The notes beneath the pieces are model-generated. The model searched no databases and was not told the DNA's origin. It worked only from the letters and a program-made list of their open reading frames with translations. A DNA stretch of 64,000 bases. It comes from Malus domestica (taxonomy: Eukaryota > Streptophyta > Magnoliopsida > Rosales > Rosaceae). Below are positions 1 through 11,373 of the stretch, piece by piece. Position numbers and translations under genes: made by a program. Position 1 is the stretch's first letter. Each line of letters opens with the position of its first letter. The stretch lies in assembly GCF_042453785.1 (NCBI RefSeq), contig NC_091666.1:27238501-27302500 (forward strand), read 5' to 3'.

Positions 1-1500
1 ACTTTTCAGAAGCACCTAGTTTTTGAGAATTTGTGATCCTTTGTGCCCACTAAACTATGTCTAGCACTTGCTCTCATGAACTCATCCAGAATCAAAGTCA
101 TTGCATTATTGTAGGCAACCATGTATATCCTTCCCTGATTAATTGTATTTGACTATGTGTAGAAGCTACTGACAAACGAAGCTAGCTAGCTCGAGAAAAT
201 ACTTGTCTCCTTACATGTAATAAGACATTCAAAAATCAATATGTTGGCAAAACGTTTACTTTCGAGGTTTTAATGAGATGTTTTTGTAGTGTCAGCCAGA
301 CAATGATTTGCAGTTAAGGAAAAATGACTCATTACGTATAAGACATCGATGAATGTTCGGTCACTAGTGCTGTTGAGTGCTGTGATTGAAAACTTTTTTA
401 GTAGAGTCATGATCCTATCCCAAGAAATGTTTTCCTTTTTGTGTTGGATCGGAGACATGGGTAGTGGGTGTTTGGTTTCATGAACAAAAGTTTAAGAGGT
501 TGAATCCAAGGGATGTACAGCAATAATGTCTTGTTGCCGCTGAATTACTTGCCCCTTTTTGTTCCGATTCATTTGCCATTTGCCTTTCTACATCGACATC
601 AAGTTCTGAAACTTGACCCTTTTTACGTCAGATTTGACTATACCCTAGCCCGATCGATCTTTCCCTGTCTTCACTTCTCTTGGGTTTCAAATTTCAATAT
701 ACATTTTCTAATCTATGTAAAATAAAAAAATCTGGGAATTAGGGTTTTGTTATGACTACATTTTTCAATCAGTGGAGAGGGATTCGAACTTAAAAATCTC
801 TTCAAACATTTAGGAAGAGATGTACAATATTCAAACTAAGGTTGTTAGTTTTGTGGTTTTGCTTGCAATTTAAGAATATCCTCGGGTTATGTGACCTCCT
901 TATTGCACCCAAATCAACTTAAGAATATAGCTTAACATATCGTTTTCTGGCATAACGAAATCATAGTTAAGTTAAAAAATAGTTTTTATAATTTGTGTCA
1001 TACTAATTCTAATTTCTACCCAAGTCCAACATGCTAATTTGTTGTATATGTCCAGATACTGCGAAGTCCATGCCTGCAAAGGCACAGAAACTGATAAAAG
1101 AGGATACTTTTTCTTTGCTCTGAATTCCATGCAATCTTGGCCAATCTTTTGTATGATGGTTCAGTCAGTCAAATGCAATTAGCTTAATTAAAATCCTAAT
1201 TATAATTATTCTCTTTAATTAAGAGAATGGTTGACGAACTGAGTCAATTTGTTTGCAGTCTGCTCCAAGTCCACATGCTCGATATGGAAGCCTAAAAAGT
1301 CATGGTTTTGTTTATGTTCCTTGGCATTCATAGAAGCATAATTTTGGGGTCCAGATTCCAAATTATTTCATATTAATATATATGCTGTATTTTTTCTGAA
1401 ATTAACTTGAAGCCTCCAGATAATTAAACATTTTTCAATCAAGTTCCCCAGTCAATTAATTCATAAATTGTTCAGATAGAATTATGCAGCATATAAAATG
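1..1500. other. Intergenic AT-rich DNA
   Basis: No open frame here has a recognisable product, splice pattern or codon bias. The short open frames look random. No tRNA, clear TIR element or LTR was found. Confidence 0.6.
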
Positions 1501-1507
1501 GGGCTTT

Positions 1508-1800
1508 AATTAAACTTCTTCCAATTAGGTTTGTGTGATCAAAGTTTTGCCATATTTTCTCTTCTGTGTACATCTTCAGAGTTACTTGAGGGTGCAAACT
1601 AGAATGGGAGAATTTGTCCTAGTACAAAAACAAATTTGCGCTTCAAGCTTGACCCAGTTTGGTTTGTGTAAACAGAGTTTTGCATTCTTTCATCTTTGGT
1701 GTATACTATATTCAGGGTCGCTCAAGTATGCGAAGTAAGAGGTGAGGATTAGTCCTCGTATCAAAAGAAAATTTTCCTTCAACCTTATCCAGTTGGAATA
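1508..1800. repeat. Diverged tandem duplication, unit about 140 bp
   Basis: Two adjacent blocks, roughly 1525-1660 and 1661-1800, share the same order of landmarks. Each has a 'ggtttgtgt' start, a 'gttttgca/gttttgcc' block, 'cttcagagt/ttcagggt', then 'tagtcct/gtcctag' and a 'cttgacccagtt/cttatccagtt' end. They are clearly related but well diverged. Frames across them encode nothing I recognise. The type of element is unknown. Confidence 0.4.
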
Positions 1801-2049
1801 CAAATTAAACATTTAGAACACACATGCATAGGCTGGTTCAACTCTAAATTTTACAAATTAAACATAACACCTTAATCACAAAAAATGAACATAGTTCAAA
1901 TCTCATCATGTTACACTTTTATTGTATCCATCAATTTCTGTTTTCTCCAAAGAAACATTCCACAAAATCCAATACTCAATCAGGAAAGAAATACACAAAA
2001 ATCCTCTTCTCTCGTCTCGAATCCGCGAACCAAACGGACCCTTTCTTTT

Positions 2050-2562
2050 TTACGGCCTAAACCTTTGCCGGCACGACTGGCAAGTGATCTCCATGCACGT
2101 AGAGTCCATCTGAAGCATTGCCTTCTCCTTCATTCTCTCAGCCTTCTCCACTTCCTCTCTCGCTCTCTCCCACATGTGCCGGGCACGTGCAAACTCCGAC
2201 TGAGCCAACTCCATCTCTCTCCTCGTCAGCTCCCTCACTCGCTCCGCGTAGGCCTTCTCCATTGCCGCCAGTCTGATTTGCTCCGCCGCCTGCCATTTCA
2301 AAGACTCCACGCGGCCGGCTGCCTTGGGATTCAAGGCATCAAACTCGGAAGTGTTTGGATTTGAAAAGACGTAATGATCCGAGGAAGAAGGTTTGGCTGG
2401 CCTTACACTGATTGATAATTGTAGGTCAAGCTGGGAATTATTAGGCCCTTCCTGCACTGCTGAGTTTGATCGATGATATCTTATCGAAGAACCCGACGGC
2501 CGAGATGTCATCAAGTGAGGAGAAGGGAGGAGCTGCAACTCCTTTTGATCATCTCCTTCCAT
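2050..2562 (-). CDS. IDD14/15/16-like protein lacking zinc fingers
   Basis: A single-exon frame of 170 aa. I start at the ATG at 2562; the frame stays open upstream without another ATG. An LDLQL segment at residues 45-49 fits the LxLxL EAR repression motif. Residues about 88-155 are rich in A, E, R, K and M with heptad-like spacing and should form a long helix or coiled coil. The C-terminus (about 159-168) carries TCQSC followed by a Phe, which resembles the tail of INDETERMINATE DOMAIN proteins of the IDD14/15/16 (SGR5) type. The four C2H2/C2HC fingers that bind DNA in that family are absent. This suggests a partner-binding or repressor-like regulator that cannot bind DNA by itself, but that is inference. 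A TATA box lies about 95 bp upstream of the ATG. It could be an old truncated copy, but the frame is intact. Confidence 0.7.
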   Translation of the reverse strand: MEGDDQKELQLLPSPHLMTSRPSGSSIRYHRSNSAVQEGPNNSQLDLQLSISVRPAKPSSSDHYVFSNPNTSEFDALNPKAAGRVESLKWQAAEQIRLAAMEKAYAERVRELTRREMELAQSEFARARHMWERAREEVEKAERMKEKAMLQMDSTCMEITCQSCRQRFRP

Positions 2563-2653
2563 TGGAGATAAAAAAAGAAGCAAATGAATGGTTTTGAGTA
2601 CAGATATGACTAATGCAAAATAGCTTGTGTGATATTCCAAAAGTTGTGTGCCC

Positions 2654-2661
2654 TATATATA
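2654..2661 (-). promoter_or_regulatory. TATA box of the IDD-like gene
   Basis: A TATATATA run sits about 95 bp upstream of the ATG at 2562 on the coding strand. It would place transcription start near 2625-2630 and give a leader of about 65 nt. Confidence 0.5.
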
Positions 2662-3129
2662 CACGCAACTCAAGCATGCCCAAATTACCATCATGCCCAT
2701 GTTTAATGTTAATTTGTGGATTATTCAAAGGGATAATGGAACTCATAAAGGCAATCTAGAAAGTCAAAAATACTAATTAAGAGAGTCGTCGTCTATTTAT
2801 TGTCAAACAGTCTCACAGTCTCACATGTTATATTATTTCAAAATTAATTATTTAAAGGAGAAGTCAAGGAGATTAATCAATCAAAAAAGGCATAATGGGT
2901 GATGAAGATAGATAGCAAGGATATTTAACATATAATTTGAGAAATTTTCTCTTGTCAAACTGTCTCACATGTTATATAACATTTATAACAGTTTGATAAA
3001 TGTTTTATGGTCAAGCAGTCTTACATATATCCAAGAAATGTTTACTGGTCAATCCATCTATTTGTCAAACTCATCTCATTACTGCTTGCTGGGAGTTATT
3101 GCAGAGGATTTGGATTAGCTCACTTTCAT

Positions 3130-3299
3130 GAGAGATTTTTCAGTGTAACCGTCACACGAGGTGGTACATCACGTGTCCTTATATAAATTGTGGGTTATGT
3201 GTGTTAAAAGGTTAATAACTTTAAAATTAAAATTTTCCACCACTTACATAAAACCACGTGGTGTACTATCCGTGCTCCGGTCACAACTAAAAATTTCTC
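3130..3299. mobile_element. Mutator-like MITE (family A, copy 1)
   Basis: A 170-bp element with terminal inverted repeats: the left end begins GAGAGATTTTTCAGTGTAAC and the reverse complement of the right end begins GAGAAATTTTTAGTTGTGAC. It is flanked by a 9-bp target duplication with one mismatch (cactttcat at 3121-3129, cactttcac at 3300-3308). The 9-bp duplication points to Mutator-like transposition. Related copies lie at 42101-43670 (split) and 46859-47026. Confidence 0.75.
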
Positions 3300-3308
3300 C
3301 ACTTTCAC

Positions 3309-5200
3309 ATGTTAATCGTAAAAATGATAGAGTGGCTGATGACATAATTAAGCCATGAGTTTGACATTGGTCTTCATGTATTTTATGCGCCTCCTCCTCT
3401 GGTGGATACATTGACCTTTGAGGATGCGGTTGGGTTTCCTCAAACCCGTTTTGTCAATAGTAATTGTTGTTCTTCGGTCTTTTGACCCCCAATTTACCAA
3501 AACAAAAATATCTAGTAAACAAACATTACTCCACATGAGTTTTAAATGTCCTATTCTTAAGTAGAAGGGTATATTGGTGAATTTACACAATTTTAGAAAG
3601 ATTTGAACAACGTGAACCCCAATGTCCGTTATAGAAGAGCCAAACCCTATGAAAAAATAACGGATCACGTAATTGGGGTATGATTTGCCTTTTTCATGTG
3701 TTCATGTGGACTTATATGGAGTGGTTTTAACTTTTTTCCCCTTTATTCTTAATATTTAATCTCTTTGACTTTTCTTTTTGGGAGAGATAAGTAATCGATA
3801 TCCTTTTTGAATTTATGTGTTTGGAAGTCTGAGAATTTAGAGATTCGAACTACTAAAGAGAGGGAAAGAGAGACTTGGACTCTTAGTTCGTGCGCGGTGA
3901 GCATGCAAAATACATTAATAAGAACAACGCAATTTAAAATGAATGGTTTGAATTTCTGAATTCGTTGTCCCTAGATACAAGGATCCGAAAAAGAGACGAG
4001 GAGGAAAGGGCGTGTAATAATTACAGTCGCACGTGCGTTTCGGTTTTGGGATGGGCTTTTGTTTCCTTACAATTTTTTTTAATTTGTTTTTTGGACGTGG
4101 ATTTATAAGCTTTATTGGTAGGCCCAAGGTTGTCGGCCCTCTTGTTCTAAAAAAGCGACCCACTTTCTATCTCGGCATCTCACGCTTCGGGCAGATTGGC
4201 ACGTGGGGATGGGCTCACCCTCAAAGTGTGAACTGTGAGATGAGGACCATGATTGGGTCTCTGATCCTGCCACTTGAGCCGTTGGATCACCGGGTCCCCC
4301 CTAACAGACCGCTCTTATTGTAACATTGTGTGATTGGGGGTTCACCGAAAAAATGGTGGGTATGCAGTCAAACGCACAACTTTGCTTTAGTTTAGTACTT
4401 CATTGGATTTGACGTATGTACTTTATAAGCTGCGGATGGTAGCGTTGATAACACATTAATAACAAAACGTTAGGTAGAGTATCATCAATTCATCAAACAA
4501 AATTTCATGTTTAATAAAAGAGGAATGTTGTGCGCATCAAATTCTTTTACATTGTCGGCTGATACGATTTTTGAGTTCGGCATGTTTATTTATTTGAAAC
4601 GACATAAATTGTGAATTAAAAAGAAGAAAAAATGAATGAGCATGCTATCAACTAATCATAGGTGATTTGATTCATGATTTTTCAAGTATTGCATTACGAA
4701 TTTAAATGTGAAAACTCAAATTATTTTTTAAATTTAATATGCACTAACACATGAAACATGAAATTGGAATAATTTCAATACTCATGTCTTAATACGCATG
4801 GAGATAAAAAATTATAGTTATTGCAGTAAACATGTGGGATTCAACCGTGAAGTTTATTTGCCTAGATTCCATGATGTTTAAATTCATATTTTGCTTCTTA
4901 TGACATATTTACTTACTTAGAAAGACAAAAGCTATGAGTCGGGAAAGGAATGATCGGTTGTGTGATCAATTAACCATATAAACTTGATTTTTTTATTATT
5001 TAGTTTCAAATTACGAATTTAAATGTGAAACTCGCATATTATTCAAAGATGAAAAGTTTAGAATTTAAATTAAATTAAACATTCATATTTTAATGAACTC
5101 TTAAAGATCATGAATCATAATAATTTTAGATCACATTTCGTATAAATAAATATGTGACATGATGCAGTAGAAAAAGGAATGCTGCAAAACAAGAGGAAAA
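3309..5200. other. Intergenic DNA between MITE and tRNA
   Basis: No exon-like structure with a recognisable product was found. Short frames at 3348-3668 and 3915-4323 have no family resemblance or codon signal. The sequence is AT-rich with a GC-richer patch near 4020-4320. Confidence 0.5.
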
Positions 5201-5206
5201 AAAGGC

Positions 5207-5211
5207 AAAAA
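5207..5211 (-). terminator. RNA polymerase III terminator of tRNA-Leu
   Basis: On the minus strand the tRNA is followed within about 5 nt by TTTTT and then by a second, longer T run (about 5197-5203). These are standard Pol III stop signals. Confidence 0.75.
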
Positions 5212-5215
5212 GGAA

Positions 5216-5223
5216 TGTTGACA

Positions 5224-5256
<33 letters not shown>

Positions 5257-5296
5257 ACCTTAATCTGGCGCCTTAGACCAACTCGGCCATATCAAC
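5216..5296 (-). tRNA. tRNA-Leu (anticodon AAG)
   Basis: An 81-nt cloverleaf. The acceptor stem GTTGATA pairs with TGTCAAC, with an A discriminator at 5216. The A box reads TGGCCGAGTTGG, and the B box GGTTCAAATCC follows. The anticodon stem CCAGA/TCTGG closes a seven-base loop TTAAGGT, giving anticodon AAG (reads CUU). The long variable arm is typical of the type II leucine class. No intron is present. The gene looks functional. Confidence 0.96.
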
Positions 5297-5966
5297 TTGG
5301 TGCTGTTAGATGTGAATGATACCTATATGACAGATATACCACTTGCACATCATTGCAGTACGAGATTTTTCACTGTGCCCAAAATACGAGCCAGAACACC
5401 ACATATCATTATATAATTGGAAGGACACTTAAAAAAGAAAACTTTCTTCCAATTGCATAATGACATGTGGTGTTCCGCCCTGTGTTCCAGACATATTGAA
5501 AAATCTCTTGAAAAACATGCATTTCAAGTATAGAAATGAAAGATCAAAAGCTTTTTTATTTTCATTTTTCAAAGGGAGGATCAAAAGTTAAAAAACAGCC
5601 TCTTATAATGAATAAAAAAAAGTGACGACGTTTACACAACATAGATGACGATACGTCTATAGTGTGTTCAAAGTTCATTGAAACTAATAAATTCAGTTTA
5701 ATCAACCATTTTATTGCACACAAGGATTTGATCTTGCCACGCTTCAATTTTTATTTTGTTCAATGAGGTACCAAATTGAAATCTCGTGAACAATAATTGC
5801 TGATTGAAAATTAAAAACTAAAAACTAATTATATGTGTATCAACATGTGATTGAAATGCAAGTGAAATCATCACGGACATGACAAGTCCCACCAATAACT
5901 TAGGTTGTTGGTATCCATTTGTCACTAAGATGCCACCATAAAAATCAAGTGGAAAGTTTTATTTAA

Positions 5967-6124
5967 GAGTAATGTTAGAGAGACTAAATTTGCAAACTAA
6001 ATAATGTGTCACCAATAGGATATGAGCACATTTATCAATATTTAAGTAATAATTCAATCATCAACTTTCATGTCATTTAGTTTACAAAATTTAATCTATA
6101 AATTTAGTCTCTCTATCATTACTC
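5967..6124. mobile_element. Mutator-like MITE (family B, copy 1)
   Basis: A 158-bp element with terminal inverted repeats of about 25 bp. The left end starts GAGTAATGTTAGAGAGACTA; the right end, reverse complemented, starts GAGTAATGATAGAGAGACTA. It is flanked by a perfect 9-bp target duplication tttatttaa at 5958-5966 and 6125-6133. Relatives lie at 26948-27119 and 46456-46560. Confidence 0.85.
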
Positions 6125-6133
6125 TTTATTTAA

Positions 6134-7420
6134 AAGGGAAAGTGGTAGGTTTTGGGGTGGGCAAGGTGCATGTGGAAGTTTGGGAATTGGGGAAGGCTTT
6201 TCTAAGGGTATGTGCCCCTAATCTATAGGTATCATGTATCTGCCCAAATTAACCCACCTCATTTGGGGTAGTGATGGAGGTCACTCAAACTTTAGGACAA
6301 TGATTAATTTATCATGCCCTCCAACTAAGACCTTCATCAATTTTTCTTCTTTTGGGTCCCCCACCCCACCCCAATCCCTACACCTCTATCAAGTATATCA
6401 ACCCTAAAGAACTCCTAGGAAGATAATGTCTAGGAGGACAATCATATGGTAAGTCAAGTGTGGGACAGTGGGAGTGCCCCCTTCAAAATTTCCGTAAATT
6501 TGGAGGACCTACACCTTATGACTATTGAGTAGTAACAACAATGACGGCCAGAGACTTGTACTTTAAATTGATTAAGAATATTTATTTTTTAATATGCTTA
6601 AATTACCGGTTTGATAATCTATTGTATGCACGTACATAACTAGTTTGAGCTAGAATATTCTATTTTTGTCCCTATATTTGATATCTTAAGTTCGAATCTT
6701 ACACTGTTTGAGTATTGTACTATCTTGAATTTCATCCTCTCCATAAATAAAATGAACCATACCCAATTTTGAATTTCATCTTCTCCATTAATTTTAAGAG
6801 TTTGCCCAAACAACATTGAGATCATACCTAAAGTATTATACTCAGAATGCATTCTAACGATCTTCGGGAAATGGCCATCGCAAACGAACATCCACTACTA
6901 CGAAAACCACTTATAGTGATGCCTGAAAAAACGTCATGAAAGTTGAAAACCATTCCATTGCGTTTTTAAACATCACAAGATGTGCCATTGTTTAAGGAGT
7001 CGTTGAAAAAAAAAATCGAGGACAAAAAGATTTGCTCCATGTCACTTTTGGAAATTATGAACGTATGCGCTTAAAGCATCTCTAGGAGAGGTAGTATTTA
7101 GGTAACAAAGTTAGATTTGTTATGTCCCGTAAGAAAAATACATCTCAAACAGAGGTAGCAACCTAATTAGCTATGTAAAAATTTAGCATTGTATATTTAC
7201 AGCATCAGTTGCTACTTCTTCAAGCTAGAAAATTGTGTCCCTTAATATAAGAATTTTGAAAATAAATTTGGGCCCCACCTAGAGAAAGACTATTGGATTG
7301 GGCTTATATATTACTCCACGAGTTTAAGATTATTGCACAAAGATTCTATATGGGCTTAGCCCACCTAAACAAAGACTATTGGATTGGGCTACATATCTCT
7401 AAACAAACCCATTTCTCTAC
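6134..7420. other. Intergenic and promoter-side DNA
   Basis: No coding signal was found. The last 150 bases contain several GGGCT/GCCCA motifs, which often occur in plant housekeeping promoters and fit the position upstream of the dCMP deaminase pseudogene. Confidence 0.45.
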
Positions 7421-7425
7421 CTAAT

Positions 7426-7433
7426 TTTCCCGC
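7426..7433 (+). promoter_or_regulatory. E2F-type site upstream of dCMP deaminase remnant
   Basis: TTTCCCGC matches the E2F consensus TTTSSCGC and lies about 85 bp upstream of the relict ATG at 7518. dCMP deaminase feeds dTTP synthesis in S phase, so an E2F site fits the ancestral gene. Its use today is unknown because the gene is broken. Confidence 0.5.
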
Positions 7434-7517
7434 TATTTCTTCTACCACCATAGCTCGAAGCTGGAATTCTTCTCGGGAAAGTGACAGTGCCGCCGAAGTT
7501 TCGCCCTTTCCAACTCG

Positions 7518-9360
7518 ATGAACTGCGGCGAGCTCGCTCTGGTCTCCACGGCAGCCGTTTTCGGTGCCCTGGCCTCGGTGCTCACTTGCCGCTTCTTCTT
7601 TTCAAACCCTAAGAGGCAGTCCTCCAAACTCGATTTATCCAAAAACGGCGTCGTTTCAGGAAACGCTCTTCTCTGAGCCGTTTTGACCCTTCAAAGCGCG
7701 AAAATTCCAAGTTTTGAAGTAACAAATGTATGACTAATTAGTGGCAAAATGTTACGAAAATGGTTAATTTTCAGTCGTATTATTTTTGGGTTTTTAAAAT
7801 TTAATTGTATTTTTTTTTGTTTTGATTGCGGATATTTGTCATGGGATGATTATTTAATGGCAATTGCATTTTTATCAGCTGAAAGATCCAAAGACCCTAA
7901 CAGGCAGGTCATTGTTATCTGCTCTCTTTTTTTTCTTTTTTTTTTGTATGCATGCTGATGAATTTGTGAATAAATGAGCAGGAATTAAATGTTTTGAGAT
8001 TTAGCAATGAGAGTGTTACTTCATTCGACTTCCAAGCTAAACACAAATCATGCTTCTGCTGCTGGACAGGTTACTTCTAATTACACTTCCCCGTTCCCAT
8101 TTACTATGAATATATCATCCCCATCTGCTGAACTGAAATGTTGTCATCGACCAACTTGACGAAATGATCATCCCTGAGGAACTTTTACGTGGATATGTTT
8201 CGGTATAAACTAGTAAAATGTGCTTAAGTTTAAATGATGGTAGACTAAATTCACTTCTTTTCTCTTTCGTGGTTCTTTTGTTTTGTTGCCCGCTGTGACT
8301 GAAAGTACTGTGAATGCTTATTCTCTATTTCTTTGCAGAGGCTTTATGTGACCATGTTCCCGTGCAATGAGTGTGCCAAGATAATCATTCAGGTTTTTCC
8401 TATGCTTCTTTTTGTGCTTGTAATATACGGTATACGAATTTGAAACTACCATGCTTATGTTCTTCCCACCTCCTGCCTTCCCCTCCCTTCGTAGTCCCTC
8501 CCAACCCGCCAAAACTCTAGTAATGAGCATAACTTAAACTGCATTTTGCACGTCCAATCTGGTACGTTGCCAGTGTCTAACAGTTTCTTTCTCCTGCCAA
8601 TTTCTTCTTATTTGCAGTCAGGAGTCGCCCAAGTTGTATATTTTGTGGAAAAGAGGTTAAACAGTCCAGATGTCGCCTACATTGCTTCCCACAAACTACT
8701 ATCGTTGAGCTTCGTGTTTCCTTGTTTCGATGAGCGGTCCCTAACAGTTTGGCTAATTTGGCCTTAATATTGCTAATGCGTCTATGAGATTAGGCCTGGC
8801 ATTTTGGACCCAACCCATTAACCCGACCCGACCTAACACTGAATATTTGTATTTGGGTGGATGCTTAACGGGTCGGGTCATTAACGGGTGAACCTGTTAA
8901 CAACCCGTTAAATAACGGATCACTTTGGGTCAACCCGTTAGACCCGTTAGGACCTGTTAACACCCGTTAGTTGAGGATATTTTAGTAATTTTAGTAAAAT
9001 CTTAATAACAAAAAATAAACTTTATGCAAAAAATAAAAATAAAAATAATTGTTAACGGGTGTTAACGGGTGAAACGGGTGACCCGTTAGCTTAACGGATC
9101 GGGTTCGGATGACCCGTTAACTTAACGGGTCGGGTTCAACCCGACCCAAACCCAATAAATCCGACCCGTTTACAGGTCTATATGAGATTGCTTGCGTGAA
9201 CCTCCAAAGTGTTATCCAATTGGGTGAACCTGCAAATCCTTTTTACATAACACAGGAGCCAAAAACTCAACTGATATCTGTGTTGTTGCGTCTCAAATTG
9301 CAGGTCAGGAAACATCAACCGTACACGAACCAAATTTCAGTCAAGTTTTAGGAGCCCTGG
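7518..9360 (+). pseudogene. Deoxycytidylate (dCMP) deaminase pseudogene
   Basis: Intact dCMP deaminase turns dCMP into dUMP for dTTP synthesis. Recognisable exons remain in order: an N-terminal exon starting MNCGELALVSTAAVFGALAS at 7518; a [19 protein letters not shown] segment at about 7828-7905; a short NTNHASAAGQ piece at about 8042-8069; RLYVTMFPCNECAKIIIQ at about 8339-8392; VYFVEKRLN with AYIASHKLLS at about 8615-8710; and VRKHQPYTNQI at about 9304-9345. The PCxxC zinc-binding cysteines are still encoded, but the segment with the zinc-binding His and catalytic Glu (HAE) is missing upstream of NTNHAS. The first exon runs into a TGA and needs a frameshift to reach the FDPSKRE residues. 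A hAT-like element (8791-9180) sits between the last two exon remnants. The gene cannot make an active enzyme. Confidence 0.85.
8791..9180. mobile_element. hAT-like MITE rich in AACGGGT motifs
   Basis: A 390-bp element starting TAGGCCTGGC and ending CAGGTCTA. Its short inverted termini are imperfect. A perfect 8-bp target duplication tatgagat (8783-8790 and 9181-9188) indicates hAT-type insertion. Its body is dense in aacgggt/acccgtt on both strands and can fold into many alternative hairpins. It lies in an intron of the dCMP deaminase remnant. Confidence 0.8.
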
Positions 9361-11370
9361 ATTTTGAATCTGATTTTATATGAACCCTGATCCATCATTT
9401 GCGTCGCTCGTTACAATAAACCGGTAAACGGATCTTCATGCCTCGCGGTAACACCTTTTCGCCTCGCTTCTGTACGCATCTATTTTTTGGTTGTCTCTTT
9501 GAATCATGAATCACTTGTAGGTACAATGTTTATATTCAATTCTGCACTCTGGTCTGCTAACAATCCATTGTGATCTTCTTATGGGAGTGACTTTTCATCT
9601 TCCAATTTCAATATTTCTGCCCGAAAAGTTTGGATTTGGAATATATGAAATCATATATCGAAACACCATTTATGTTGGTTTTAGGAGGATATAGAAGGGA
9701 ATAAGGGTTTTTAATTGTCCCTTACAATTAACGGCAAAATGGACGAAAAATAATGTAGGTGGTAGATTCCAACCGTTAAGATAGCACAGGTGATAAAAAA
9801 ATAAAAATTGAAAGTTTAAGTGGTATTATCGCACATGCTTACAAGTTTAGATGGTACATGGACGGAAAGTAATGTAGAAAGTGGGATCCTAAATCCCTCT
9901 GTGGTTGGCTGGCCTACGATGAAAACGAAATTGAAAAAACAAAAGCTTAATCTTGTCAATTAAGCTGAAAATAAAATTATGATTCCTGGTAAGAGTGGTT
10001 AATTTTGTTAAATCATTTTGAACACCTTGACATTTGATCCATTGTATTATTGCAAGGGTTGGCCAGTAAAAGATGTCTGAAAATCAGTAGTTCATAACAA
10101 AAATTATGGATGATAAAGTAATATAAGGTGCGTGAGAAAATAAGGAGATAATCATTTCTTTTTAGTTTTTTAGGTTTTTGTTTCCACATTTTTTAAAAAA
10201 CTAATCAAAATAGTTTCAAATTTTGGCCTTGAATTCCACTTTTTGGTTTTTAAGTTTTCATTTTTTTGAAAACTAAACAAATTTCAATTAAAAAAATACT
10301 AAACTGAAAATCATAACTGAAAAAATGAAAACAAAATGATTATCAAACAACCTTTTTAAGAGAATGGTTGGTAATACGTTTACTTAATAGAAATAGAATA
10401 AGGAAGGAATGAGAGAACTTAAAAATAGGAAAAGTAAGCAAAAGAAAGTGTATTAACTAGGGCGCTAGTTGACCGATTTCTAATATTTAGATATTTGATT
10501 ACGGATTTTAAGAAAAATTAACAATTTTCTGATTCCTTAAGTCTTAACATGAGAAAGTTTAAAAATAAACTAATACCCCTTCATATATTTTAGTAGACAT
10601 AACAAACTTAGAAATCAAAACGAAGAAAAAAGAAACACGACAGCATTAAATAGTACAACATAAATAAATAGAAAAACAATCACAAGTAAATGAATTTTAA
10701 CGATCCGAACCGTCTATTTTTCAAGTTGCATCTCATAGATCATACTTGCAAAATATTAGTCAAATCAGAAATATTTAATACATGTAATTGCATTTAAAAA
10801 AATTAACGAATACTTTGTTATATAAGAAACAATGAAATTTTATCTTAATAATTAAATAGGCAAATAATTTTGGATTGAATTGAATTTTTGCAAAGATTAT
10901 CTATGAATCGAGACTTACAAACTAAACTGTTCGAATCGTTAAAGTTTGTTGTGGAGTGGGTTCCACACCTAATCTCTATTTTTTTAGAAAGAATGAGAAT
11001 CAAGGGCCTGTTACTTCTGATACCCTATATATGCACACGGATTCCGCCCCATGCCAATTTTAGGTTAACGCTTTTTAGGATAAATTAACAAAAGTCAACA
11101 AAATCTAATAAATCCAATAGCCTCTAATTATTTAACAACACACTAATTACAGCATATAATAAAATAACTCCATAGGCATAGCATTTTGCATGCATGTTTT
11201 TGTGGGGTTTGTAATATGTAAGTACGAATTTGTCCCCACACCCAACCAACTTAACATATTATTAACAAGTCCAATGTACATATATGTAATTTTACCCATA
11301 ACAAAAAAGAAATAAAAACACATCGAAATTAATTAAATTTTTTTTTTATATTTCCATTAAATATATCAAT
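9361..11370. other. AT-rich intergenic DNA
   Basis: No gene was recognised. A weak foldback around 10140-10350 shares gttttt/aaaaac-rich arms but lacks clear ends. The rest is low-complexity AT-rich sequence. Confidence 0.5.
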
Positions 11371-11373
11371 TTA

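Noticed and set aside
1885-2364. Plus-strand frame of 159 codons
   Set aside because: Antisense shadow of the IDD-like gene; its codons have no family resemblance.
3915-4323. Overlapping frames on both strands in a GC-richer patch
   Set aside because: No homology, no splice pattern and no conserved motif; probably chance.
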